Below are positions 1-7,669 of a DNA stretch of 64,000 nucleotides, piece by piece. The DNA lies in the NCBI RefSeq assembly GCF_000512205.2, contig NZ_CP006644.1, positions 3,776,520 through 3,840,519 on the forward strand, given 5' to 3'. The DNA comes from Sphingomonas sanxanigenens DSM 19645 = NX02 (GTDB lineage Bacteria > Pseudomonadota > Alphaproteobacteria > Sphingomonadales > Sphingomonadaceae). The position numbers and the translations under genes were made by a program. The notes under the pieces are model-generated. The model was not told where the DNA came from, did no database searches, and saw only the letters and a program-made list of their open reading frames with translations. Within the stretch, counting starts at the first letter, position 1; every line of letters begins with the position of its first letter.

Positions 1-1179
1 GCGCTCCCCTCACTGATGCGCCTGACCGACAGCGGCCGCAACCGTCCGCCGGGCGGCTGCCGCATGCTGGTGCTGTCACCGACGCGTGAGCTCGCCAGCC
101 AGATCGCAGAATCGTTCCGCGACTATGGCCGCCAGCTCAAGCTGACCGTCGCCACCGTGTTCGGCGGCGTGCCGATCGGCCGCCAGATCAAGCAGATGCA
201 GCAGGGCGTCGACATCCTCGTCGCCACCCCCGGCCGCCTGCTCGACCTGATCGACCAGCGCGCGCTGCGCCTCGCCAATGTCGAGATCTTCGTGCTCGAC
301 GAGGCGGACCAGATGCTCGACCTGGGCTTCATCCATGCGCTGAAGCGGATCGACAAGCTGTTGCCGGCCAAGCGCCAGAGCCTGTTCTTCTCGGCGACGA
401 TGCCCAAGACCATCGCGGAGCTGGGTGACCGCTTCCTGACCGATCCGGTCAAGGTCTCGGTGGTGCCGCCCTCGACCACCGCCGAGCGCGTCGACCAGTT
501 CGTCACCTTCGTCAACCAGGCGGAGAAGCAGGCGCTGCTGACGCTGACGCTGCAGGCCGAGCCGATCGACCGCGCGCTCGTCTTCACCCGCACCAAGCAT
601 GGCGCGGACCGGGTGGTGAAGAACCTCCAGGCCGCCGGCATCGGCTGCGCCGCGATCCACGGCAACAAGAGCCAGCCGCAGCGCACCACCGCGCTGCAGG
701 CGTTCCGTTCGGGCGAGATCAAGATCCTCGTCGCGACCGACATCGCCGCGCGCGGCATCGACGTCTCGGGCGTCAGCCATGTGTTCAACTATGAGCTGCC
801 CAACGTGCCGGAGCAGTATGTCCACCGCATCGGCCGCACCGCGCGCGCCGGCGCCACGGGCAAGGCGATCAGCTTCGTCGACGGCGAGGAGAAGCAGTGG
901 CTGAAGCAGATCGAGCGGCTGACGCGCGTCGCGCTCACGCCGATGCCGCTGCCCGAAGGCTTCGACATCGCCAAGGCGCGCCTGCCCAAGCCGGTGCTGG
1001 CCAAGCCCACCGCGCAGCGCCGCCACGAGGACTCGCGCGGTCGCGGCGATCAGCCGCGGCGTGACGGCGCCCCCGGCGGCGACCGCCCCAAGCGCGCGTT
1101 CGGCCGGCGCAAGCCGGGCGGCGTCGGCGCCCACAAGGGCGCCGTCCGCAAGACCGGCGGCAGCGGCGCCGCACGCTGA
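1..1179 (+). CDS. DEAD-box RNA helicase, RhlE-like (5' end outside window)
   Basis: ATP-dependent RNA helicase that remodels RNA in the cytoplasm (ribosome assembly or mRNA decay). The frame is open from base 1, so the Q motif and Walker A motif lie upstream of the window. Visible helicase motifs in order: SPTRELA (Ia), TPGRLLDL (Ib), DEAD (II), SAT (III), VFTRTK (IV), ATDIAARGID (V) and HRIGRTARAG (VI). These are followed by a basic R/K/G-rich tail of about 70 residues, typical of RhlE-type proteins and probably RNA-binding. A perfect hairpin follows the stop codon directly. The exact subgroup (RhlE or another) cannot be fixed without the N-terminus. Confidence 0.95.
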   Translation, partial: ALPSLMRLTDSGRNRPPGGCRMLVLSPTRELASQIAESFRDYGRQLKLTVATVFGGVPIGRQIKQMQQGVDILVATPGRLLDLIDQRALRLANVEIFVLDEADQMLDLGFIHALKRIDKLLPAKRQSLFFSATMPKTIAELGDRFLTDPVKVSVVPPSTTAERVDQFVTFVNQAEKQALLTLTLQAEPIDRALVFTRTKHGADRVVKNLQAAGIGCAAIHGNKSQPQRTTALQAFRSGEIKILVATDIAARGIDVSGVSHVFNYELPNVPEQYVHRIGRTARAGATGKAISFVDGEEKQWLKQIERLTRVALTPMPLPEGFDIAKARLPKPVLAKPTAQRRHEDSRGRGDQPRRDGAPGGDRPKRAFGRRKPGGVGAHKGAVRKTGGSGAAR

Positions 1180-1188
1180 GCCAGGATA

Positions 1189-1220
1189 CGGCCCGCCCCG
1201 GGGATGCCCGGGGCGGGCCG
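1189..1220 (+). terminator. Strong hairpin after helicase gene
   Basis: A perfect 14-bp stem (1189-1202 with 1207-1220) with a 4-nt loop begins 10 nt after the helicase stop. No long T-run follows, only ATTGGCTTTA, so termination may be inefficient. It also occupies the place where a start region for the next gene would be expected. Confidence 0.65.
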
Positions 1221-1793
1221 ATTGGCTTTAGCGATACCTCGTCCCACCCCTTCTTCATCATCACCGGCGGCCCCGGATCGGGCAAATCGACGCTGATCGC
1301 CGCCCTCGCCCAGACCGGCCTCGCCACAATGCCGGAGGCCGGCCGCGCGATCATCCGCGACCAGCAGGCGATCGGCGGCACCGCGCTGCCCTGGGCCGAT
1401 CGCGCGGCCTTCGCCGAACGGATGCTGGGCTGGGAATTGCGCTCGCACGCCGAGGCGCAGGCGCATGCCGGCCCGGTCGTCTTCGATCGCGGCGTTCCCG
1501 ACGTGATCGGCTATCTCACGCTATGCGGCCTGCCCGTGCCTCCCCACATGCACCGCGCCGCCGCACTCTATCGCTACAACCCCACCATCTTCCTCGCGCC
1601 CTTCTGGCCGGAAATCTACGCGGCCGACACCGAACGCCGCCAGTCCACCGCCGAAGCCGAGGCGACCGCCGCCGCCATGGTCACCGCCTACGAAACCGCC
1701 GGCTACCACATCCTCCCCCTGCCGCTCGCCCCCGTCGCGGACCGGGTGACGTTCGTACGCGGCGAGATCGACCGGGCGCTGGCGCAGCCCTGA
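1221..1793 (+). CDS. Small AAA family ATPase / P-loop kinase-like protein
   Basis: A P-loop NTPase of about 185-190 aa. The Walker A GGPGSGKST is near the N-terminus (bases 1266-1292), followed by PEAGRAIIRDQQ, a pattern typical of the AAA_28 family. The substrate is unknown. The first ATG in frame (1329) lies after the Walker A and would remove it, so it cannot be the functional start. The frame is open back to the helicase stop with no ATG, GTG or TTG. The coordinate given is a guess at an ATT codon just after the terminator hairpin. Either a rare start codon is used or the gene has lost its start. Confidence 0.6.
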   Translation: MGFSDTSSHPFFIITGGPGSGKSTLIAALAQTGLATMPEAGRAIIRDQQAIGGTALPWADRAAFAERMLGWELRSHAEAQAHAGPVVFDRGVPDVIGYLTLCGLPVPPHMHRAAALYRYNPTIFLAPFWPEIYAADTERRQSTAEAEATAAAMVTAYETAGYHILPLPLAPVADRVTFVRGEIDRALAQP

Positions 1794-1802
1794 GCCTGGG
1801 AG

Positions 1803-1833
1803 TTTTGAGGACACGGAATTTCGGGGACACAAC
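1803..1833. repeat. REP-like repeat, two direct degenerate units
   Basis: Two direct copies of a motif, TTTTGAGGACAC then AATTTCGGGGACACAA. The same motif recurs at 14650-14773, 27479-27505 and 28913-28938. Such short repeats resemble REP sequences moved by REP-associated tyrosine transposases (inference; no such transposase is in the window). The unit lies 13 bp left of the T1842 that ends an IS3-family remnant. Confidence 0.6.
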
Positions 1834-1906
1834 TGGAGTGCTGGAGTGGAGTGCCCCCCCTAGATTGAGACAGTGAAATAAGGGACGGCCCTATGGGGAG
1901 GGCAGC

Positions 1907-2317
1907 ATGTCCAAGGTTGTTCGACGAAGATTTGGCCGGGCGTTCAAGCTTGAGGTTGTCCGGCGGATGGTGGCCGGCGAGAGCGGGACGGCGTTGTCGC
2001 GAGAGTTGGGCGTCAAGCGCACGATATTGTACCGCTGGCGCGACGCGTTTCGCGATGGCGGGGAGGAGGCACTTCGGGACGGCCCCGGCCGGCCGAAGCG
2101 GGCAGAGAAAGCGGCGATGGCGCTGGCGCGTGGGCCGGCGGCACGGGCACGCGATCTTGCCGAGGCTCGCCGCCAGATCGCCGAGTTGGAGCGCAAGGTC
2201 GGCGAGCAGCAGGTGGCGCTGGATTTTTTCAAGGGTGCCTTGCAGCGCATCGAGGCGTCACCCCCGCCGAGCGACGGCGGTGGCGTGACGGGGTCATCGC
2301 CCAGATCCAGGCGATGA
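1907..2317 (+). CDS. IS3-family transposase OrfA (copy 1)
   Basis: A 136-aa DNA-binding subunit. It has an N-terminal helix-turn-helix (RRRFGRAFKLEVVRRM...GVKRTILYRWRDAF) and a C-terminal coiled coil (AEARRQIAELERKVGEQQ). The start follows a GGGAGGG ribosome-binding site. It overlaps orfB by ATGA (2314-2317). A slippery heptamer T TTT TTC lies in phase at 2224-2230 (D-F-F codons). The -1 frame is open from there to the orfB start, so the usual fused OrfAB transposase can be made by -1 frameshifting. The protein is identical to that of the copy at 27581. Confidence 0.93.
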   Translation: MSKVVRRRFGRAFKLEVVRRMVAGESGTALSRELGVKRTILYRWRDAFRDGGEEALRDGPGRPKRAEKAAMALARGPAARARDLAEARRQIAELERKVGEQQVALDFFKGALQRIEASPPPSDGGGVTGSSPRSRR

Positions 2318-3207
2318 CGGGTCTGCAAGGCTCTGGATCGGCGCTGTCGGTGGAGCGGTTGTGTCGTTTGGGCGAAGTGAACCGGGCAGCCTTCTATCGA
2401 CGATGGCAGGACCATGCGCCGAAGCAGGAAGAGACGGCGCTGCGCGACCAGCTTCAGCGGCTGTGCGTGGCGAACCGGCATTATGGCTATCGGCGGATCA
2501 CGGCGCTGCTGAAGCGCGACGGCTGGCACATCAACCACAAGCGGGTGCAGCAGCTGATGCGGGAGGATAATCTGCTGTGCGTGAGAAAGCCGATCTTCCG
2601 GCCGGCGACGACGGACTCGCGCCATGGCTGGCGGATATGGCCCAATCTGGCGCGCCACCTCGATCCGAGCGAGGTCAACCAGTTGTGGGTTGCGGACATC
2701 ACCTATGTCCGCCTGGCCGAGGCGTTCGTCTATCTGGCGGTCATCCTCGACGCGTTCAGCCGCAAGGTGGTCGGTTGGGCGATGGCGGATCATCTGCGCG
2801 CCGAACTGGCGCTCGATGCGCTGACGATGGCGTTGGAACGGCGCCCCGTTGTGGCGGGTGGCCTCGTCCACCATTCGGATCGCGGCATCCAATATGCCTG
2901 CGGCGATTACATCGCCCGGCTGGAGGCGGCCGGCATCCTGCCGAGCATGAGCCGGGTTGGATGCCCCTATGACAATGCCATGGCCGAGAGCTTCATGAAG
3001 ACGCTCAAGCAGGAGGAGGTGAACGGCGCCGACTATCGCGACCTCGCCGATGCCGCGAAACACATCGGCTCATTCCTCGAGGAGATTTACAATCGCCAGC
3101 GGCTCCACTCCGCCTTGGCCTACAGATCTCCCGATGAGTATGAACATATCTCGCCAAGGGCTGCTGCGCAGCAGCCCTTGGCCGTGACGGCAAATCGCTG
3201 TCCCTAA
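2314..3207 (+). CDS. IS3-family transposase OrfB, DDE integrase core (copy 1)
   Basis: A 297-aa catalytic part of the transposase: an N-terminal HTH_21 region (ANRHYGYRRITALL) followed by an rve integrase core. The DDE residues are visible in WVADITYV, HHSDRGIQYA and YDNAMAESFMKTLKQEE. It is probably translated mainly as OrfAB through the slippery site at 2224. Codons between 2319 and 2509 differ from the second copy at about 24 bases, whereas the rest of the element is essentially identical. The full-length motifs suggest it is functional. Confidence 0.93.
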   Translation: MTGLQGSGSALSVERLCRLGEVNRAAFYRRWQDHAPKQEETALRDQLQRLCVANRHYGYRRITALLKRDGWHINHKRVQQLMREDNLLCVRKPIFRPATTDSRHGWRIWPNLARHLDPSEVNQLWVADITYVRLAEAFVYLAVILDAFSRKVVGWAMADHLRAELALDALTMALERRPVVAGGLVHHSDRGIQYACGDYIARLEAAGILPSMSRVGCPYDNAMAESFMKTLKQEEVNGADYRDLADAAKHIGSFLEEIYNRQRLHSALAYRSPDEYEHISPRAAAQQPLAVTANRCP

Positions 3208-3565
3208 TTGTCGTGTCTCATCGATCGGGGGCACTCCAGGAGTGCAACCCTCCATTGAGACATAGAAGTTCAGGTGACAGGGTCTCGTAGGGTTTGCGGG
3301 AGTTGGCGTGTCTTGCACCGGCGCTCGAACTCGGCCGGCGGGGTGTAGCCCAGGGCCGAGTGCAGTCGCTTCCGGTTGTAGATGTTTTCGATGAAGGCGC
3401 CGATGTCGGCGATCGTGTCCCAGTTGGTGGTGTAGCTCGTCGGTAGCAAAGCTGACCGGCTGCGCGCTTGCGAACAGCGCTGTAGCAGCCGGTCAGCTTT
3501 GCGGGTGGCCATCGGTGATCTTCGGATAGGTTTGGGTTGCGACACTCGAACCGACGGAGATCCCG

Positions 3566-4819
3566 ATGACCGACGACAAGATGAACGTTCAGGCGCTGCT
3601 GGGGAAGAGCGCGGATGCCGACTTCCTGCGCGAGATGATCGGCTTTGCGGCCCAGCGGCTGATGGATCTGGAGGTAAGCGGGCTGACAGGTGCCGGCTAT
3701 GGCGAGAAGAGCACGGAACGTCTCGCCCAACGCAACGGCTACCGCGAGCGCGATTGGGAGACCCGCGCCGGCACCGTCGAGCTGCGCATCCCCAAGCTGC
3801 GCAAGGGCAGCTATTTCCCCGGCTTCCTCGAGCCGCGACGGATGGCCGAGAAGGCGCTGACCGCGGTGATCCAGGAAGCCTATATCCAGGGCGGAGCCTG
3901 CCAAGGTTCCGGCGATGCGTAGCATCGTTGGAAAGCAGGCGGAGGGATCTCGACGCGCTCGGTCGACGATCTGGTGAAAGCGATGGGGATGAGCGGCATC
4001 TCCAGGAGCCAGGTCAGCCGGCTGTGCGAAGAGATCGACGATCGGGTGAAGGCCTTCCTCGACCGGCCGATCGAGGGCGACTGGCCCTATCTCTGGATCG
4101 ACGCCACCTATCTCAAGGTCCGTCAGGCCGGGCGGATCGTCTCGGTCGCGGTGATCATCGCGGTCGGTGTCAACGGCGACGGCCGGCGCGAAGTCCTTGG
4201 CATGGCGATCGGCTCGTCCGAAGCCGAGGTGTTCTGGACGGCCTTCCTGCGCAGCCTTGCGCGACGCGGCCTGCGTGGCGTCAAGCTCGTCGTCTCCGAT
4301 GCCCATGAGGGCATCAAGGCGTCGGTCTCCAAGCTGTTCAACGCGACTTGGCAACGCTGCCGCGTCCACTTCGCCCGCAACGCCCTGGCCCATGCCGGCA
4401 AGAGCGGGCGCAGGGTGGTGTCGGCGTTCATCGCCACCGCCTTCGCCCAGGAGACCGCCGAAACCGCCAGCGCCCAGTGGCGCAAGGTCGCCGACCAACT
4501 GCGGCCAACCGTGCCCAAGCTCGCCACCTTCATGGATGACACCGAGCAGGACGTGCTCGCCTACATGACTTTCCCGCCGCAGCATCGCGCCAAGCTGCAC
4601 TCGACCAATCCCATCGAGCGGCTCAACGGCGAGATCAAGCGGCGCACCAACGTCGTCGGCATCTTCCCGAACGAGGACGCCATCACTCGCCTTGTCGGTG
4701 CCATCCTGCTCGAACAGAACGACGAGTGGGCTGTACAGCGCGCCCGGTACATGACGCTGGAAAGCGTCGCTCCGTTCAGCGATAATCCTCTTGTCAGCAT
4801 GCCCGCCGTGGCTGCCTGA
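3566..4819 (+). pseudogene. IS256-family transposase with in-frame stop from a palindromic insertion
   Basis: A mutator-type DDE transposase. Catalytic regions: LWIDATYLKVR (first D), VVSDAHEGIKASV (second D), the CRVHF motif and NPIERLNGEIKRRTN (E). The start at 3566 follows GGAG. The two open parts, 3566-3922 (118 aa) and the rest from about 3945, are in the same frame. They are separated by a palindromic insertion that supplies a TAG at 3920-3922. Without it the protein would be about 400 aa, the usual family length. As read, only a truncated protein is made unless the stop is read through or translation restarts at ATG 3974. Confidence 0.88.
3890..3944. repeat. 48-nt palindromic insertion between GGCGGAG direct repeats
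   Basis: GGCGGAG at 3890-3896 and again at 3938-3944 gives a 48-nt period (16 codons). Between them lies an interrupted palindrome: GCCTGC (3896-3901) pairs with GCAGGC (3935-3940), and CGATGC (3913-3918) pairs with GCATCG (3922-3927) across a GTA loop. The insertion keeps the reading frame but carries a TAG. This is the layout of a tiny mobile palindrome with a target duplication, or of a replication-slippage product. Confidence 0.7.
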
Positions 4820-5236
4820 TCAATCCGGCCTCGCCGGAGATCGCCGTCACAACGCCGGCGAACCTACACCACCCGGTGGGACACGATCATGTCGGCACGG
4901 GCCTGCTCGATGGTGGCGTATGAGCTGGCATCGATCTCCTCGTGCTTGAGGGTCTTCATGAAGCTCTCGGCCTTGGCGTTGTGATAGGGATTGCCGGTCG
5001 CTCTCATGCTGATCTGGATGCGATGGTCGTCGAGACGGCTGACATAGTCGGTGCAGGCGTATTGCACGCCGCGATCGGAATGATGGATCAGACTGCCGGC
5101 TGGAGGGCATCGGTCGTTCAGCGCCATGTCGAGCGCGGCGATGGCGAGCGTTGCCCGCAGGTGATCCTCCAGGGCCCAGCCGACCACCTTGCGCGAATGG
5201 GCATCCAGGACGACGGCCAGATAGACGAAGGCCTAG

Positions 5237-6282
5237 ATGTTTGATCCCAGGCTTTGATGGTGCATTATTCACCGGCAGCTGGAAGGAAGCGCTATGGGCC
5301 AGGTACTCCACGGGAGCGCCACAACGACTGAGGCAGTCCGTCGAGCGATACAGCGTAGTCAAGCGAGCCTGAGGGCGCTGGCGAAGCGGCACGGCATCAA
5401 CCAGAAGACGGTCGTCAAGTGGAAGAAGCGAACCTCCACAGCCGATCTGCCGACCGGACCGAAGGTCGCCAGATCGTCCGTGCTGTCGGTCGAGGACGAG
5501 GCGGTGATTGTCGCCTTCCGCCGACATACGCTACTACCGCTGGACGACTGCCTGTATGCCTTGCAGGCCACCATCCCGCACCTGACGCGCTCGTCGCTGC
5601 ACCGATGCCTCCAGCGCCACGGCATCTCGCGGCTTCCCACGATCGAGGGCGATGCGCCCAATAAGCGCAAGTTCAAGAGCTACCCGATCGGCTATTTCCA
5701 TATCGACATCGCCGAAGTTCGTACCGAGGAAGGCAGGCTCTACCTGCTCGTCGCGATCGACCGGACCTCGAAGTTTGTTTTCGTTGAACTGCATGAAAAG
5801 GCCACCACGAGGGTCGCAGCCGACTTCCTTCGGCACCTCATCGCCGCTGTCCCGTACAAAGTGCACACCGTGCTCACCGACAACGGCATCCACTTCACTG
5901 ATCCGAAGTATCCGGGCTCCGCAGTCGAAGAGGTCAAGCTCGCGATCACGGCTGGCGAACGGTTCCGCTGCCACTCCTTCGCGCTCGCCTGCGCGCAGAA
6001 CGACATCGATCATCGGCTCACTAAGCCGCGTCATCCTTGGACCAACGGGCAGGTCGAACGGATGAACCGCACCATCAAGGAAGCCACCGTCAAACGCTAC
6101 CACTACGACAATCATGACCAGCTCAGGCAGCATCTTGGCGACTTTGTCGCCGCCTACAACTTCGGCCGCAGGCTCAAGACCCTCAAGGGCCTCACACCCT
6201 ACGAAGCTATCTGCAAAACGTGGCTCAAAGAGCCACACCGCTTTACGTCAAATCCGACCCACCAAATCCCGGGACCAAACAT
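5237..6282 (+). mobile_element. IS481-family insertion sequence in a CTAG site
   Basis: An element of about 1046 bp bounded by inverted repeats ATGTTTGATCCCAGG (left) and, inverted, ATGTTTGGTCCCGGG (right). CTAG flanks it on both sides (5233-5236 and 6283-6286). IS481 relatives are known to insert at CTAG. The left flank is a truncated IS3 transposase gene and the right flank is unrelated sequence. A deletion or rearrangement has therefore occurred at one side, or the CTAG pair does not come from a simple insertion. Confidence 0.88.
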
Positions 6283-6286
6283 CTAG
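5294..6286 (+). CDS. IS481-family transposase
   Basis: A 330-aa transposase with an N-terminal helix-turn-helix (QASLRALAKRHGINQKTVVKWKKR, about residues 24-47) and an rve integrase core. DDE residues lie in YFHIDIAEV, LTDNGIHF and HPWTNGQVERMNRTIKEA. The start follows GGAAGG. Its stop codon TAG is at 6284-6286, inside the flanking CTAG, so the element borrows its stop from the target site. It appears intact and potentially active. Confidence 0.93.
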   Translation: MGQVLHGSATTTEAVRRAIQRSQASLRALAKRHGINQKTVVKWKKRTSTADLPTGPKVARSSVLSVEDEAVIVAFRRHTLLPLDDCLYALQATIPHLTRSSLHRCLQRHGISRLPTIEGDAPNKRKFKSYPIGYFHIDIAEVRTEEGRLYLLVAIDRTSKFVFVELHEKATTRVAADFLRHLIAAVPYKVHTVLTDNGIHFTDPKYPGSAVEEVKLAITAGERFRCHSFALACAQNDIDHRLTKPRHPWTNGQVERMNRTIKEATVKRYHYDNHDQLRQHLGDFVAAYNFGRRLKTLKGLTPYEAICKTWLKEPHRFTSNPTHQIPGPNI

Positions 6287-6570
6287 GCCAATCGCGTCAT
6301 TCTGCCATTTGAGAAGTAACCCACGCTTTTGTCTGGCCGTTCGGCCTGAACCCTAGATAGGAGCGTGAGACCCTCTTCGTCCAAGACCGTTACTGCATTC
6401 TCCGGGAAGCCAGCGAAATGCGCGTCCTCATATTTTCGTTGCCAATCAGAAAGGTCGGACACCAACGAAGCTGAAAGTTCGATAGCGGCGGGTTGGAGGT
6501 AGCCGCCATTCACAGCGTCTCGGACGCCCGTGCCTGACAGCATACCGTCGATGAGGAGATCGGTGATCAC
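6283..6570 (-). CDS. Hypothetical protein, 95 aa
   Basis: A small ORF starting at GTG 6570, ending YFSNGRMTRLA with a stop created by the CTAG at the IS481 boundary. The original C-terminus may therefore be shortened. The acidic, well-mixed composition (DLSDWQRKYEDAHF, VLDEEGLTLLSRV) looks like a real globular protein rather than a shadow, but I do not recognise the family. It stands alone between the IS481 element and a region without clear genes. Confidence 0.45.
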   Translation of the reverse strand: MITDLLIDGMLSGTGVRDAVNGGYLQPAAIELSASLVSDLSDWQRKYEDAHFAGFPENAVTVLDEEGLTLLSRVQAERPDKSVGYFSNGRMTRLA

Positions 6571-6952
6571 GCCGCAATCATAGGCGAAGGATCGATTGCC
6601 GCAAATGACCGCTTACCACCACTTTCCGACGCTTCCGGGCCGCCATCTTGGCGCCGACCGATGTCTGAAAGCGGAACAAACCGGACTGGCAGCCCTTGGC
6701 ACGAGATAGAGAAAAGCTGCCGTCGCCCCGCTCCCCGGCCTTAGGCCTTTTCAAAACACGCGGCGGGATCAGGGATGATGCCGCCATCGTCGCATGCGCA
6801 CACAGGCATCCGGCAGCTCAAAGATGCTGCGGACGAGTTCCATTCCCCCGTCGCGCCCGGTTCGGCACCTGAACGCCGGTTGCCGGCGATCGACGCGCAC
6901 GGCGCGGCGGGGCATGCATCCCGGAAGGCGCTTCATCCGCCGAACCCATGCC
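6571..6952. other. Intergenic stretch with no recognisable gene
   Basis: Between the 95-aa ORF and the TetR gene. Short ORFs exist on both strands but have a basic, low-information composition and no ribosome-binding site. I see no RNA gene or clear repeat here. Confidence 0.5.
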
Positions 6953-7600
6953 TCACCGTCCGGGCCAAAGTTCGAGGAAAGTGTCGGCGATGCCGCGCAA
7001 CTGGGATTCGTCCACCCCGGTCGCGGCCGCCACCAGCAACCCGTCCGTCGTCGCTTTCAGGGTCAGCGCCAGATCGCGCGGCGCGATCGACGCCGGAAAG
7101 TCGCCGTCGCGCGCCGCCTGCTCGAAACGCGCGATCAACGCGTCGCGCCAATACCGGCCGCGCTGCATGACGAATTCCCGGATGGCCTCGTCGCCCGGCG
7201 CATGGCTCAGCGAATGGACGATGCCCATGCTTCCTTTCGGATCGGCGGTGTTGGTCTGTAACGCGATCGTGCCGTACAGCAGATGCCTCGCGACGCCGCG
7301 TCCGGACGGTTGCTCCAGCGCGTCGACCATATAGGCGGTCTTCTCCCGTTCGTAGAGGTCCATGACCTTGCGGAACAGATCCTCCTTGTCGCCGAACGAT
7401 GCGTACAGGGTTGCGCGGCTGATGCCCATCGCCTCGAGCAGCGTCCCGATGCTGGCGCCCGCATAGCCGTGTCGCCAGAACACCCGCATCGCGGCCACCA
7501 GCGCGGCGTCGCGATCGAACTGGCGGGGACGGCCGCGGAGGCCGCCCCCGGCCGGCGCCGCCGCGTCCCCGATGGCCGCGGATTCACGATCGTCCGTCAC
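6953..7600 (-). CDS. TetR/AcrR family transcriptional regulator
   Basis: A 215-aa repressor with a GTG start. The N-terminal HTH is GRPRQFDRDAALVAAMRVFW...SIGTLLEAMGISRATLYASFGDKEDLF (residues about 22-72). A C-terminal ligand and dimer domain follows (SMGIVHSLSHAP...TTDGLLVAAATG). It is divergent from the SnoaL-like gene at 7722. Two identical 19-bp direct repeats lie in the gap, so it probably represses itself and that gene. The ligand is unknown. Confidence 0.9.
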   Translation of the reverse strand: MTDDRESAAIGDAAAPAGGGLRGRPRQFDRDAALVAAMRVFWRHGYAGASIGTLLEAMGISRATLYASFGDKEDLFRKVMDLYEREKTAYMVDALEQPSGRGVARHLLYGTIALQTNTADPKGSMGIVHSLSHAPGDEAIREFVMQRGRYWRDALIARFEQAARDGDFPASIAPRDLALTLKATTDGLLVAAATGVDESQLRGIADTFLELWPGR

Positions 7601-7622
7601 GATCGCCCCGCACGGGGTCGAT

Positions 7623-7669
7623 TTATGGAACGATCGGTATATCTAATCATTTATGGAACGATCGGTATA
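7623..7669. promoter_or_regulatory. Two direct operator repeats, probable TetR sites
   Basis: TTATGGAACGATCGGTATA occurs exactly twice (7623-7641 and 7651-7669) with a 28-bp period. Each copy has a near-palindromic core ATACCGATCGTTCC when read on the minus strand. They lie in the divergent gap between the TetR gene and the SnoaL-like gene, close to where the promoters must be. Confidence 0.75.

Larger units (their letters stand above)
1847..3238 (+). mobile_element. IS3-family insertion sequence, copy 1 (complete)
   Basis: A 1392-bp element with imperfect terminal inverted repeats. The left end TGGAGTGCCCCC...GAGACA is mirrored at the right end by GGGGGCACTCCA. It encodes OrfA (1907-2317) and OrfB (2314-3207). 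A 4-bp direct repeat GGAG flanks it (1843-1846 and 3239-3242), which is a target duplication normal for IS3. Removing the element and one GGAG restores TGGAGTGCAACCC, the terminus of another IS3-type element, so it sits five bases inside that element's end. A second copy lies at 27522-28912 in the same orientation. Confidence 0.93.
3411..4888 (+). mobile_element. IS256-family insertion sequence with 8-bp target duplication
   Basis: A 1478-bp element. The terminal inverted repeats are 25-26 bp, GATCGTGTCCCA-NNN-GGTGGTGTAG, at 3411-3435 and inverted at 4864-4888. The 8-bp direct repeat ATGTCGGC flanks it at 3403-3410 and 4889-4896, the size known for IS256. It interrupts an IS3-family orfB on the other strand. 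An inverted repeat inside the left end (AAAGCTGACCGGCTGC...GCAGCCGGTCAGCTTT, about 3447-3502) may shield the transposase gene from outside transcription (inference). Confidence 0.95.
3270..5236 (-). pseudogene. IS3-family OrfB remnant, split by IS256 element and 5'-truncated
   Basis: Remains of a different IS3-type transposase. Reading right to left, 5236-4889 encodes VYLAVVLDAHSRKVVGWA...HHSDRGVQYAC...YHNAKAESFMKTLKHEE. After the IS256 element (3411-4888), the gene resumes at 3410-3270 with DIGAFIENIYNRKRLHSALGY and ends at a TGA. Excising the IS256 element and one ATGTCGGC copy rejoins EQARADIGAFIE in frame. The N-terminal half is missing beyond 5236, where the IS481 element starts. The element's surviving terminus is TGGAGTGCAACCCTCC, itself split by the IS3 copy at 1847-3238. 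Confidence 0.9.

Noticed and set aside
6578-6787. 69-residue minus-strand ORF
   Set aside because: Basic low-information sequence, no ribosome-binding site and no neighbours that would give it a role.
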